The notes: generated by a model not told the origin, from the sequence alone. DNA of 8,041 nucleotides from Abiotrophia sp. HMSC24B09 (GCF_001815865.1 NZ_KV822197.1:41830-49870); one strand, 5' to 3'. Shown: positions 1 to 7,611, counted from the first letter of the stretch. Made by a program: numbers and translations.

Positions 1-168
1 CCAGTGGTCCACTCGACGGAGTGGACCACTAGCTCCTGACAAAGCTCCCATTTCGGCCCTTTTCCTCAGTTTCCGACCTAGCCAGTGGTCCACTCTTCAA
101 AGTGGACCACTAGCTCCTAACAAAACTCCCAGTTCCTGCCTTGCTCCTCAGTTTCCGCCCTATTTCCC
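1..168 (-). repeat. 81-bp palindromic repeat array, left copy (inverted orientation)
   Basis: Two hairpin units are seen. AGTGGTCCACT at 3-13 pairs with AGTGGACCACT at 20-30, and the same pair recurs at 84-94 and 101-111. The unit period is 81 bp and the offset between the two 11-mers is 17 bp, as in the two other arrays of this window. The flanks (CCACTAGCTC on one side, TAGCCAGTGG on the other) and the spacer (CATTTCGG, then CTTTT) match the other arrays only after reverse complementation, so this copy is inverted. Spacer sequence is more diverged here, and a degenerate partial unit runs to about 168. The array lies just beyond the terminator of the ABC permease gene and may continue left of the window. 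No coding potential is evident. Confidence 0.9.
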
Positions 169-183
169 AGCCTAAGCCTACAT

Positions 184-213
184 AAAAAAGCCTTCCCATC
201 AGGGAAGGCTTTT
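184..213 (-). terminator. Intrinsic terminator of the ABC transporter operon
   Basis: A 12-bp perfect stem (186-197 with 202-213, core AAGCCTTCCC/GGGAAGGCTT) has a 4-nt loop. On the - strand it ends in a run of six T. It starts 10 nt past the permease stop codon, the expected place to end the ATPase-permease transcript. The stem is symmetric, but the + side has only a short T run, so activity is mainly expected for the - strand. Confidence 0.9.
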
Positions 214-222
214 ACTTCTATG

Positions 223-3200
223 CTAATCTAGTGATTTCAGGGCTTCTAGCATGTCGACTTGGCGGAGTTGGCGGTCTACTAGCCAGCCTAGGGCGGCTAG
301 AATCAAAAGGATGGCCACGACTGGGGTCAGGTAGACGGTCCAGGCGACATTTTGGTTGAATTGGACGAAATCTGCCGAGATGCGAGCCAGCAAGTAACGG
401 TGCAGGATCCAGCCGCCGGCCAAACCAAAGAGGATGCCGACTAGGGACAGGGCCACGGTTTCGCGGTAGATGTAGCGGGTGACTTCGCGATTGTGGAAGC
501 CCAGAACCTTAATGGTAGACAGCTCCCGAATCCGCTCGGCCACATTAATGGTCGTCAAATTATAGAGAATGACGGCGGCCAGCAGGACGGAAACCAGGGT
601 CAGAATCTGCATGACCAGGGCCAGGGAATCGACTGTCACCTGGATTTGGTGGCGGATGCCGCTGTTTTGGATGACGGAGCGGACGCCGCTCAAATCCATA
701 AAGCGGGCGCTGACCTTAGCCAGGTCGCCTTTGGCTTCAGGCGTCAGCTGGACCAAATGGGCGTTGGCGGTCCAGGCTTTTCCATAGGCGGCCTCATAGG
801 CAGTCCGGCTCAGGTAGACACTGTGGCCGGCATAAAGCTCGACAATGCCCGCCACCGTTACACTGACCGGCTGACCGTCGGGGTCTTCCAGGGTCAGGCG
901 GTCGCCCACTCTTAGCCCTGCCTTTTCCGCCATTTTCTGGCTAATCAGGGCGCCTTGGTCAGGCAGGTCCAGGCGATTATGGCTATAGGCGTCATAGAAG
1001 GCCATGAGCTGGCCAAAGCCACCAGCAGGTGCGGCCATAATGGTCAGCTCCTGCTGGTCCTTGAAGCCAGGCAAGTGCTGGCGGCCCGTTTGCAGATGCA
1101 GGTCCAGGGTCTGAGCCAGGGCATGCTGAGCCAGGGCAGAGGCCAAGTCGCTTTCCTGGGAGGCATTAACATGCTGCTGACGGGCCACGATCAAGTCATA
1201 GCCCACCAGCTGGTCAAATTGCCGCTCGGTGATGCCGGCGAAGGATGAGGAAATGCCCAGGCCCGCGAAGAGCAAGGCCACCGAGCCGGCTACACCCAGG
1301 ATGGTCATAAGCATGCGTTGCTTGTAGCGGAAGATGTTGCGGGCCGTCACCTTCTGGGTAAAGGTCAGGCGGCGCCAGAACCAGGTCACCCGCTCCAACA
1401 AGATGCGGCTACCACGCGCAGGTGGCTTAGGCAGCAGGAGCTGGGCTGGCGTTTCAGCCAATTCGCGCCGGGCCACCCACCAGATAGGCAGCAGGCTGGA
1501 CAGGAAGGACAGGCCCAGGGCCAGAGCCGCTAGCGGCCAGTAGAAATGCAGTTGAATGGGCGGATAGGTCGAAGTGGCAAAGAGCGTATGGCCCAAGACA
1601 TAAGGCAGGCCATAGGTCCCGGCCACAATGCCCAGCAAGGCCCCCAGGCCACTGGACAGGAGCCCATAGAGCAGGAATTTGGCTAGGATGTCGCCAGGGC
1701 CATAGCCCAAGGCTTGTAGGAGGCCGGCCTTCAGCCTTTCCTCGCTCATAAAGCGGGTCATGGTGGTGAGGGTCACTAGAGCGGCCACCAGGTAAAGGAC
1801 CACGGGGAAGACATTGCCTACATTGGCCATACCCTCGGTCCGCAGCTTGCTGGTATAGAACTCGACATCGCCCGGATAGGTCTGGCGGCTGTAAACCCGG
1901 TACTTAGGCGTTACCAGGCCGGCTAGGCTATCTCGAGCCTGGTCAAGGTCGGACTGGCCTTCCTTGAGGGAGGCTTGGGCCTCGGATTCTTTGCTGGCAA
2001 ATTCAGCCTGCTGATCATCCAGCTCCTGGCGGGCAGAAGCCAGGGCTTCCTGGCCACTGCTGATTTCCTGGCTGGCCGACTCCAGGGCCTGGGCGCCGGC
2101 TTGGGCGGCTGCCGACTGGCTGTCGTATTGGGCCTGGCCGGCTTGGTATTGGGCCAAAGCCCCCTCATAGTTGGCAGCCTGACTGTTATATTGGACCTGA
2201 CCCGAAGCCAGGGCCGCCTCACCTGCTTGGTAGCGGGCCAGCCCTTCTTGGTAGCTGCTATTGGCGGCCTGCCACTGGGCTTGGCCGGCTTCAAGTTGGC
2301 TTTTGGCGCTGGCCAGGGTCTGGGCTTGAGTAGCCAGGGCCTGGCGGGCGGTCTGAATATCAGGCAGGGTGTCCGGATCTTGGCCGGCTTGGCGCAGGGC
2401 CTCTTCTTGGGCGGTCAGGGCCTGCTGACCGGCGGCTAGTTTGGCTTGGCCCTCAGCCAAGGCCTGGCTCTGGCTGGCTAGGGTCTCGGCCTGGCTGTCC
2501 AGCTGGCTCTTGGCGGCGTCTAATTGGGACTTGGCTTGGGCCAGCTCCTGGGCCTTGGCCGTCAAATTGGCCTGGCCACTGGTTAGGGCGGCTGCCCCGC
2601 TTTCCAGTTGGGACTTGGCCTGGGCTAAGGCGGCTTGGGCGCTGGCTAGCTGGCCTTGGCCCTGGGTCAGAGTTTCATCCTGGCTAGCCCATTGGCTGGC
2701 TGCCTGGTCCAAGGCAGACGACTGGTCCGCCCACTGGCTTTCAGCTGAAGCTAGCTGGCTGGAGCCTGAGGCCAGGGCTTCCGAGGCCGAATCTAGGTCG
2801 GACTGACCCTGGTCGATTTGGCTTTGGACCTGGGATTGGACTTGGGCCAGACGGGCGGCGCCGTTATCGGCTAGCATGGCCTCCAGCTCGCTCTGGTGCT
2901 GGTCCACTAATTGCCAGTAGCGGGCCTGATAGGCGTTGAGCCCGGCCAAATCGTCGTAGCGCAGGCGGGCTATGGTGTAGACCGGACTGTCAAAGTCCTG
3001 GGCCGTCACTACCCCGAAGCCAGCCAGGGTCCCACTGCCGGCCGTGGCAGGCCCGAAGAGGACCTGGTTGCCCAGCTCGCCCGAGTTGACGAAACCGGTA
3101 ATGGTGAAAGTTGTTTGTTTGAGCATGGCCTTGGCATTGCCGGACTCCTTAAGGTTGACAGTGTCACCTAGCTGAAAGCGGCCCTGCAGACTACTTAAGA

Positions 3201-3588
3201 GGGCAATTTCCCCCGAGGCTTGAGGCAGGCGGCCGGCTACTAAATGATAGTGGGCCAAGTCCTGGGTCAGGCTGAAGATCCGCCAGGCTTCTGGCGTCTG
3301 GTCCAGCACCACGTCGGTCAGGTAGCCCCCTTCGACCTGGGCGCCCGACAGCTGGGCTAGCTCCTCCATGTCTGCTTGGGATAGGCCATAGTCGGACAGG
3401 ACGGTCAGGTCCTGAAGCCGCAAGCCCTCTAGGTAGGCGCTGGCGGTTTGGGTGATATCCGGCGGTGCCGCCTGCAAGCCCACCAAGGCAAAAGACCCCA
3501 GCATCATGAGGCAGACCATGGATAGGAAGCGCCCCTTGGTCTGACCAAGGCTACGCCAGAATTCTTTGAAAAGTGTTGACTTGGTCAT
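223..3588 (-). CDS. Large FtsX-type ABC transporter permease with long coiled-coil stalk
   Basis: This 1121-residue membrane protein is the permease partner of the ATPase encoded just upstream. Visible order: TM1 (about 21-40); a MacB-like extracytoplasmic domain (about 45-230); an Ala/Gln/Ser-rich coiled coil (about 245-556); a first FtsX domain with three TMs (about 592-612, 636-658, 684-704); TM5 (about 759-780); a second extracytoplasmic domain (about 790-980); and a last FtsX domain with three TMs (about 988-1010, 1044-1064, 1085-1104). Leucine recurs every seven residues from 335 to 398, ten heptads without a break. A Pro-containing segment (about 402-411) interrupts the coil near its middle. 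The ATG start has AAAAGGAGGT at 3595-3604. Family knowledge: such proteins are mechanotransmission-type exporters or act on envelope substrates, as with MacB and LolCDE. The substrate is unknown; the neighbouring TetR gene suggests an inducible efflux or stress role. Confidence 0.93.
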   Translation of the reverse strand: MTKSTLFKEFWRSLGQTKGRFLSMVCLMMLGSFALVGLQAAPPDITQTASAYLEGLRLQDLTVLSDYGLSQADMEELAQLSGAQVEGGYLTDVVLDQTPEAWRIFSLTQDLAHYHLVAGRLPQASGEIALLSSLQGRFQLGDTVNLKESGNAKAMLKQTTFTITGFVNSGELGNQVLFGPATAGSGTLAGFGVVTAQDFDSPVYTIARLRYDDLAGLNAYQARYWQLVDQHQSELEAMLADNGAARLAQVQSQVQSQIDQGQSDLDSASEALASGSSQLASAESQWADQSSALDQAASQWASQDETLTQGQGQLASAQAALAQAKSQLESGAAALTSGQANLTAKAQELAQAKSQLDAAKSQLDSQAETLASQSQALAEGQAKLAAGQQALTAQEEALRQAGQDPDTLPDIQTARQALATQAQTLASAKSQLEAGQAQWQAANSSYQEGLARYQAGEAALASGQVQYNSQAANYEGALAQYQAGQAQYDSQSAAAQAGAQALESASQEISSGQEALASARQELDDQQAEFASKESEAQASLKEGQSDLDQARDSLAGLVTPKYRVYSRQTYPGDVEFYTSKLRTEGMANVGNVFPVVLYLVAALVTLTTMTRFMSEERLKAGLLQALGYGPGDILAKFLLYGLLSSGLGALLGIVAGTYGLPYVLGHTLFATSTYPPIQLHFYWPLAALALGLSFLSSLLPIWWVARRELAETPAQLLLPKPPARGSRILLERVTWFWRRLTFTQKVTARNIFRYKQRMLMTILGVAGSVALLFAGLGISSSFAGITERQFDQLVGYDLIVARQQHVNASQESDLASALAQHALAQTLDLHLQTGRQHLPGFKDQQELTIMAAPAGGFGQLMAFYDAYSHNRLDLPDQGALISQKMAEKAGLRVGDRLTLEDPDGQPVSVTVAGIVELYAGHSVYLSRTAYEAAYGKAWTANAHLVQLTPEAKGDLAKVSARFMDLSGVRSVIQNSGIRHQIQVTVDSLALVMQILTLVSVLLAAVILYNLTTINVAERIRELSTIKVLGFHNREVTRYIYRETVALSLVGILFGLAGGWILHRYLLARISADFVQFNQNVAWTVYLTPVVAILLILAALGWLVDRQLRQVDMLEALKSLD

Positions 3589-3643
3589 GGGCTGACCTCC
3601 TTTTGGATAGAGATGTTAGTCAATTATTTTTGTGGGGTGGCTG

Positions 3644-3873
3644 ATAGGCTCAAGTCACTGGCCGGTAGGTACAAAGCGCCCACCCGGTAGGCTCAAAGCA
3701 CTGGCCCGACAGGCTCAAGGCGCTGACCCGGCTGGCTCAAAGCGCTCGCCCGGCAAGCTCAAGTCGCTAGCTTGACAGACTCAAAGCACTGGCCCGACAG
3801 GCTCAAGGCGCTGGCCCGGCAGGCACCCGACAGGCTCAAGGCGCTGACCCGGCAGGATCAAATCACCAGCTCC
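3644..3873. repeat. 22-bp tandem repeat array between ATPase and permease genes
   Basis: About ten imperfect copies of a 22-bp unit (typical + strand form ACAGGCTCAAGGCGCTGGCC plus CG) run head to tail. Copies begin at 3644 (21 bp, one base short), 3665, 3687, 3709, 3731, 3753, 3775, 3797, 3819 (half unit of 11 bp), 3830 and 3852 (degenerate). The GGCTCAA core is the best conserved part; changes cluster at the AGCGCT/GCACT segment. The period is not a multiple of three and no reading frame crosses the array. It fills most of the 322-bp gap between ATPase stop and permease start. No convincing terminator separates the two genes, so the array is probably transcribed within the operon. The role is unknown: a protein-binding array, an RNA element or a neutral minisatellite are all possible. 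It is unrelated to the 81-bp arrays. Confidence 0.9.
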
Positions 3874-3910
3874 TCAGAGCTAGAAACCCGATCTTTCCTT
3901 TCCCCGTCCC

Positions 3911-4612
3911 CTAGTACTCCAAGTCCCCAATATGCTGCGGCTGGTCGTTGACCGTGATCGACTGAATTTGGGCGTCGTGTAGGCGGATGACCCGGTCGGC
4001 GATAGGCGCTAAGGCCCCGTTGTGGGTGACGATAATAACCGTGGCCCCCTCCTGGCGGGACATGTCCTGAAGAATTTGCAGGACCTGCTTGCCGGTCTTG
4101 TAGTCCAAGGCCCCGGTCGGCTCGTCACAGAGCAGGAGCTTGGGCTTCTTGGCCAGGGCGCGGGCGATGGAGACTCGTTGTTGCTCGCCTCCCGATAGCT
4201 GGGCCGGAAAATTATCCAGTCGGTGGCTGAGGCCCACTGCGGCCAGGGCCTGAGCTGGCTCCATGGCATGGGGCACGATTTCCGCGGCCAGCTCGACATT
4301 TTCCAGGGCGGTCAGATTGGGCACCAGATTATAGAACTGGAAGACGAAGCCCACGTCATAGCGGCGGTAGTCGGTCCGCTGGTGGCTGGTGTAGGCGGCG
4401 ATGTTCTGGCCGTCAATCCAAATCTCCCCCTGACTGGCCGTGTCCATGCCCCCCAGAATGTTAAGCAGCGTGGACTTGCCAGCGCCGGAAGCTCCCAATA
4501 TGATGACCAACTCGCCCTTTTGTATGTCAAAATTCAGGTCTTTGTTAGCCGTAATTTGCCCCTGACCTGATGGAAAGAACTTAGAACAATCTTTTACTTC
4601 AATATAGGCCAT
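3911..4612 (-). CDS. ABC transporter ATP-binding protein, MacB/LolD type
   Basis: This 233-residue cytoplasmic nucleotide-binding subunit would power the permease encoded downstream. All expected motifs are intact: Walker [10 protein letters not shown] (40-48), Q-loop Gln92 within [13 protein letters not shown], signature LSGGEQQRV (139-147), Walker B LLLCDEP (159-165, catalytic Glu164), D-loop GALD (167-170) and H-loop His197. Length and motif spelling fit the MacB/LolD/FtsE-like family that partners FtsX-domain permeases. The ATG start is preceded by AAAGGA nine bases upstream, within a longer AGGAGAAAGGA stretch. It is the first gene of the operon, divergent from a TetR gene and transcribed from a strong promoter at 4677-4705. 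The gap to the permease is unusually long (322 bp) because of the 22-bp repeat array. Family assignment is secure; substrate is not assignable. Confidence 0.95.
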   Translation of the reverse strand: MAYIEVKDCSKFFPSGQGQITANKDLNFDIQKGELVIILGASGAGKSTLLNILGGMDTASQGEIWIDGQNIAAYTSHQRTDYRRYDVGFVFQFYNLVPNLTALENVELAAEIVPHAMEPAQALAAVGLSHRLDNFPAQLSGGEQQRVSIARALAKKPKLLLCDEPTGALDYKTGKQVLQILQDMSRQEGATVIIVTHNGALAPIADRVIRLHDAQIQSITVNDQPQHIGDLEY

Positions 4613-4657
4613 GCGGTCACGTCCTTTCTCCTGTCTTGAGGATTAAATTGACAGGTG

Positions 4658-4686
4658 TTGATTTATGTCTGCCTTTATTATAGAAT
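4658..4686 (+). promoter_or_regulatory. Promoter of the divergent TetR regulator gene
   Basis: A -35 box TTGATT (4658-4663) and a -10 box TAGAAT (4681-4686) are 17 bp apart. Predicted transcription start is near 4693, giving a leader of about 50 nt. The -10 box overlaps that of the opposing ABC promoter. A perfect TTGACA at 4648-4653 lies nearby, but its spacing to any -10 box is too long. Confidence 0.6.
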
Positions 4687-4705
4687 AGATGAAAAGCTAA
4701 GACAA
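4677..4705 (-). promoter_or_regulatory. Promoter of the ABC transporter operon
   Basis: Read on the - strand, TTGTCT (4705-4700) and a perfect TATAAT (4682-4677) are separated by 17 bp, a good sigma-A promoter. The start would fall near 4670, about 57 nt before the ATPase ATG. It overlaps the regulator promoter head-on, so the two polymerases would compete and one bound repressor could block both. Confidence 0.75.
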
Positions 4706-4744
4706 TGAGCAAAAATCAACAGAGTGTCTATTTAAGGAGGGCCT

Positions 4745-5290
4745 ATGACTCAAAAACGCCAAACCCAAACCAAGACCGCCATCAAAACGGCCCTAACCCA
4801 GCTCCTGCAGGAGGTAGGCTTCGAGCAACTGACCGTCCGCCAACTCTGCCAGCGGGCCGGCATTAACCGCGGCACCTTCTACCTGCACTACCAGGACAAG
4901 TTCGACCTCATGGAGCAACTCAAGGAAGAGACCCTGAGCCAGCTGCGCACTTTCTTTATCGAGAATCAGGAGCACAATGTCCACCTCGTGCTGGTCCTAG
5001 AGTATATTAAGGAAAATTACGACTTCATCTACGCCCTCTCCCAGAGCAACTACCTCAACTTCAAGGCCACCATCCGCGAATTCATGCTGCAACTCTTCCA
5101 GCGCGAAGACCCAGCCGACCTAGAGGCTTTTCTGGGCCGCAACTTCCCTATTAGCCAAAAGTACGCCCTGGAATGCGTCCTCAGCCTAGTCGAAGGCATC
5201 ATCAACCTCTGGGTCAGCAGCGGCGCCAAAGAATCCCCCCAAGAAATCCGCGATATCTTTAGCAAGGTGATCGACTTTACTAACTGGTAA
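4745..5290 (+). CDS. TetR/AcrR-family transcriptional regulator, likely controller of the ABC exporter
   Basis: This is a 181-residue predicted cytoplasmic DNA-binding repressor. The N-terminal domain shows the TetR helix-turn-helix at about residues 30-49 (LTVRQLCQRAGINRGTFYLH), followed by the typical Tyr-Lys/Asp-rich helix 4 segment. The rest (about 60-181) is a helical ligand-binding and dimerisation domain without a recognisable specificity. The sequence resembles the short TetR regulators of Firmicutes with the NRGTFYLHY motif. The ATG start is preceded by AAGGAGG at 4734-4740. It is divergent from the ATPase-permease operon with overlapping promoters, so local control of that operon and of itself is the natural inference. 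No terminator directly follows; the transcript could run through the 81-bp hairpin array to the bidirectional terminator at 5582-5611. The inducer is unknown. Confidence 0.93.
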   Translation: MTQKRQTQTKTAIKTALTQLLQEVGFEQLTVRQLCQRAGINRGTFYLHYQDKFDLMEQLKEETLSQLRTFFIENQEHNVHLVLVLEYIKENYDFIYALSQSNYLNFKATIREFMLQLFQREDPADLEAFLGRNFPISQKYALECVLSLVEGIINLWVSSGAKESPQEIRDIFSKVIDFTNW

Positions 5291-5302
5291 AGGGGTTGGC
5301 GG

Positions 5303-5562
5303 CGCAGGAAAAGGCTGAAACTAGCTAAAAGTCCCGAAATGACGTGAGCCAGTGGTCCACTTTGGAGAGTGGACCACTAGCTTCCTGGAAAAAGGCAGAA
5401 ATCGGGTAAAAGCCCCGAAATGACGTGAGCTAGTGGTCCACTTTGGAGAGTGGACCACTGGCTTCCTGGAAAAAGGCAGAAATCAGGCAATTGCCCCGAA
5501 ATGACGTGAGCCAGCGGTCCACTTTCAAGAGTGGACCACTGGCTCCAGCTGTTTCTGCCTTT
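5303..5562 (+). repeat. 81-bp palindromic repeat array, middle copy
   Basis: A truncated leading unit (about 5303-5350) is followed by three hairpins with first arms at 5351, 5432 and 5513, an exact 81-bp period. In each, AGTGGTCCACT is followed 17 bp later by AGTGGACCACT, making an 11-bp stem with a 6-nt loop; flanking GCY/RGC bases can extend it to 14 bp. The third copy has AGCGG instead of AGTGG. Spacers carry the conserved GGAAAAAGGCAGAAATC and CCCCGAAATGACGTGAGC blocks. The array ends in an inverted fragment, TTTCTGCCTTT (5552-5562), the reverse complement of the spacer block at 5472-5482. It occupies most of the 341-bp gap between the convergent regulator and MATE genes. No Rho-independent T tract follows the individual hairpins. 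Confidence 0.92.
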
Positions 5563-5581
5563 CTAAAAACCGCCGCACACA

Positions 5582-5611
5582 AAAAGCCCTGCCATTTAAG
5601 GCGGGGCTTTT
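5582..5611. terminator. Bidirectional intrinsic terminator between convergent genes
   Basis: A 12-bp stem (5582-5593 with 5600-5611, core GCCCTGCC/GGCGGGGC with one T-G wobble) has a 6-nt loop ATTTAA. A T-rich tail follows on the + strand and an A run precedes it, giving T's on the - strand. It sits 20 nt past the MATE stop codon and would also end transcription coming from the TetR gene at 4745-5290. Confidence 0.87.
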
Positions 5612-5631
5612 CTGTTTTTTCTTTTCTTTTC

Positions 5632-6975
5632 CTAAGCGCTAGCAGGGAACTTGCGAATTTCTTTGATCATGAGCCAGACACCTAGCAAGATGATAACTGT
5701 ATCTACTAGTGGTTGGGCTAGCCAAACACCAGCAACACCTAGCCATTGTGGCAAGAGCAAGGCCAGGGGTACGAAGGCTACTAGCTGTCTGCCTAGGACA
5801 ATGAGACTGGCCTTCTTGCCGTCGCCAATGGCTTGGAAGAAGGTCACGGCCATGACCATGACGCCATAGAGAACGAAGGCCATGTAGAAGAGGCGGAAGT
5901 AGCCCACCCCTTGAGCAATCAGACTGGCTTCGACGCCGAAGAGTTGTAGAATCTGCCCCGGCAAGGCTAGGGCCAAAATCCAGAAGAAGCCTGCCAGTAG
6001 CAAGCCGCCCCAGGAAAAGACCCGGACACTGGCCGCTACCCGGTCGTAGCGTTTGGCCCCAAAGTTGGTCCCGACCACTGGCTGCAAGCCTTGACTCATG
6101 CCCCACAAAGGAATGAAGGAGAAGCCGTACATACGGATGGCAGCAGCCATCAAGGTACCGTGCATTTCGCCTCCGTATTGGAAGGCCATCTTATAGAGTA
6201 AGGTCTGTTGAATCATGAAGAGCAACTGCATCATCATGGCGGAAACCCCTACTGCGAAGACTTGGCCGGACAGTTCCTTTTCAATCCGGATTGGGCCAAT
6301 CTTAACTTGTTGGCTTTGCTTGCGGAAGTAGTGATAGGTCACTAGGGCTTGGGTAATTTGCGATAAGACCGTGGCCAGGGCCGCGCCTTCAATAGCGAAG
6401 TCGCCCAGCGCCATCATCAGAATAGGGTCCAGGACAATGTTCATAGCAGCCCCTAAGCCCATAATTAGCATAGCCTTCTTCATCAGGCCTTCCCCGCGAA
6501 TGACCATATTGGCACTTTGGGTAAAGTTAACGAAGACCGACCCCAGGAAAATAATATGCAGGTAGCGAATACCCAGGGCCTTGATTTCCCCAGTTGCTCC
6601 TACCAAATCTAGAAAATATGGTGCTAGTAAGAGGCCACCAACAGTGGTAATAGCGGAACATACCAAGACCCAGAAGATCAAGTTGCCCATCACTTTGTTG
6701 ACCAGCCGTTGATCACCCTTCCCTAGGGCGCGGGCCAGGACTGAAGCGGAGCCCATCCCTAATAGGGTTGCAATCCCACTATTAATATAGGTCAAAGGCA
6801 TGGCCACCCCGCAGGCTGCCATGGCCACCTGACCAATAATCTGACCGGCAAAAATCCCATCCATCAAGGGATAGAGCCCGATAACAAACATGCCCATCAC
6901 AGCTGGAATAGACAGCTGAATCAGCAGTTGCTTGGGTGGCTTAGTCAGTAGTTGTGTTTTCATATCGTCTTGCAT
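5632..6975 (-). CDS. MATE-family multidrug efflux transporter
   Basis: This 447-residue polytopic inner-membrane exporter is predicted to use a Na+ or H+ gradient to expel cationic or amphipathic compounds. Length and architecture fit the family: two six-helix halves, the first about residues 17-215 and the second about 235-438. Family signatures are visible: GMGSASVLARALGKGD (73-88), VIRGEG (159-163 region), NIVLDPIL (179-186) and QGLQPVVGTNFGAKRYD (295-311) in the second half. It resembles the MepA/DinF-like branch seen in Firmicutes, but substrate cannot be read from sequence. The ATG at 6975 is chosen because AAAAGGAGGG (6982-6991) lies seven bases upstream; an alternative Met at residue 5 lacks such spacing. 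Its start overlaps the upstream TetR stop by one base (TAATG), implying translational coupling. It ends just before the terminator at 5582-5611. Confidence 0.95.
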   Translation of the reverse strand: MQDDMKTQLLTKPPKQLLIQLSIPAVMGMFVIGLYPLMDGIFAGQIIGQVAMAACGVAMPLTYINSGIATLLGMGSASVLARALGKGDQRLVNKVMGNLIFWVLVCSAITTVGGLLLAPYFLDLVGATGEIKALGIRYLHIIFLGSVFVNFTQSANMVIRGEGLMKKAMLIMGLGAAMNIVLDPILMMALGDFAIEGAALATVLSQITQALVTYHYFRKQSQQVKIGPIRIEKELSGQVFAVGVSAMMMQLLFMIQQTLLYKMAFQYGGEMHGTLMAAAIRMYGFSFIPLWGMSQGLQPVVGTNFGAKRYDRVAASVRVFSWGGLLLAGFFWILALALPGQILQLFGVEASLIAQGVGYFRLFYMAFVLYGVMVMAVTFFQAIGDGKKASLIVLGRQLVAFVPLALLLPQWLGVAGVWLAQPLVDTVIILLGVWLMIKEIRKFPASA

Positions 6976-7586
6976 TATAAACCCTCCTTTTGGTTGGCGG
7001 GCGTCGTTTGAGCCATGGCTTGAACAATCACTTGTCGCACCAAGTCGCTCTTATGCAAGAAGGTCTCCTCTAGAGGCAGATACTCTCCAGCGATAATCAT
7101 GGCGTTGGCAAACTCTATAAAATCATCACGCACCATAAAGGCTAACATGGGCAAGTCATGCTGGCGGATGAAGTCCATGAAGGCTGCCTTGGTCTCGGCT
7201 TCCAGCTCTCTCTTCAAGGCTTGCAAGGACTCATGCTTATCACATTCCATGAGAAACATGGCATAGAGTCGCTTGTAGTCATTATGGTCAAAGAGCTTCT
7301 GCATGACCAATTCCATTGCTAAGGCCTGGGGATCTTGCTGCTTGGCCTGAGCCAGATAGTCGTCCGCCAGCACAAAACGCTGGGTGTTACCATCTAACAT
7401 CAGATCATGTAAGATTGCTAGCGTCGACTGGTAATAGTGGTAAACGCCCCCCTTACTCATGCCGACCGCCTTGACAATATCTTCCATGGTTGTCGCCTGA
7501 AAGCCCTTAGCCAGAAAACAGTCCCGCGCCGCATGAGAAATTTGAGCCTTACGCCGCTCCTGAATCGACCGATTTCGCTGTATCAT
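6975..7586 (-). CDS. TetR/AcrR-family regulator of the MATE efflux operon
   Basis: This is a predicted 203-residue repressor. The helix-turn-helix lies at about residues 33-52 (TMEDIVKAVGMSKGGVYHYY), the most typical TetR signature, within a region that starts with a basic segment (RNRSIQERRKAQI). The C-terminal part (about 60-203) is a helical effector domain with Met-, Phe- and Asp-rich stretches and no assignable ligand. The frame stays open upstream to 7790, but the ATG at 7586 is the real start. It follows a ribosome site at 7591-7600, aligns the DNA-binding domain at the normal distance from the N-terminus, and everything upstream is promoter, operator and repeat DNA. It is first gene of a two-gene operon with the MATE pump; the stop codon overlaps the pump's ATG. 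A palindrome at the promoter suggests autoregulation. Confidence 0.93.
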   Translation of the reverse strand: MIQRNRSIQERRKAQISHAARDCFLAKGFQATTMEDIVKAVGMSKGGVYHYYQSTLAILHDLMLDGNTQRFVLADDYLAQAKQQDPQALAMELVMQKLFDHNDYKRLYAMFLMECDKHESLQALKRELEAETKAAFMDFIRQHDLPMLAFMVRDDFIEFANAMIIAGEYLPLEETFLHKSDLVRQVIVQAMAQTTPANQKEGL

Positions 7587-7590
7587 CGTA

Positions 7591-7600
7591 TCCCCCCTTC
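7591..7600 (-). promoter_or_regulatory. Ribosome binding site that fixes the second TetR start
   Basis: On the - strand the sequence GAAGGGGGGA lies four bases before the ATG at 7586. It is a G-rich, imperfect Shine-Dalgarno, weaker than the AAAGGAGG-type sites of the other four genes, which may keep repressor level low. It supports the 203-residue form over the upstream-extended frame. Confidence 0.65.
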
Positions 7601-7611
7601 CTCTCTTTGGA

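Larger units (their letters stand above)
4656..4721. promoter_or_regulatory. Candidate TetR operator region (inverted repeats) between divergent genes
   Basis: TGTTGATTT (4656-4664) and AAATCAACA (4713-4721) are exact 9-bp inverted copies flanking the two overlapping promoters. The first overlaps the -35 box of the regulator gene and lies downstream of the predicted ABC start. The second lies upstream of the ABC -35 box and in the regulator leader. Additional GACA/TGTC half sites occur at 4650-4653 with 4666-4669 and, as AGACA/TGTCT, at 4700-4704 with 4725-4729. Divergent TetR genes commonly repress both promoters from such a gap. The 48-bp spacing of the 9-mers is wide for one dimer, so two operators bridged or bound separately is an inference. 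Confidence 0.45.

Noticed and set aside
1975..2806. Long + strand frames (1975-2439 and 2441-2806) opposite the permease
   Set aside because: They are antisense reflections of the biased Ala/Gln/Ser codons of the coiled coil, with low-complexity Leu/Gly or Trp/Ala/Ser products and no ribosome sites.
3644..3873. CRISPR array reading of the 22-bp repeats
   Set aside because: The copies are contiguous with no unique spacers, and no cas gene is present.
3868..3881. Small stem AGCTC/GAGCT after the ATPase gene as a terminator
   Set aside because: Only five base pairs and no T tract on the - strand. It would not end transcription between ATPase and permease.
5351..5541. The 81-bp hairpins as a series of intrinsic terminators
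   Set aside because: Stems are strong but none is followed by a T run on either strand, and a proper terminator lies at 5582-5611.
5443..5685. An 80-codon + strand open frame across the middle array
   Set aside because: It runs through hairpins and the terminator and into the antisense of the MATE gene, with no ribosome site and no family resemblance.
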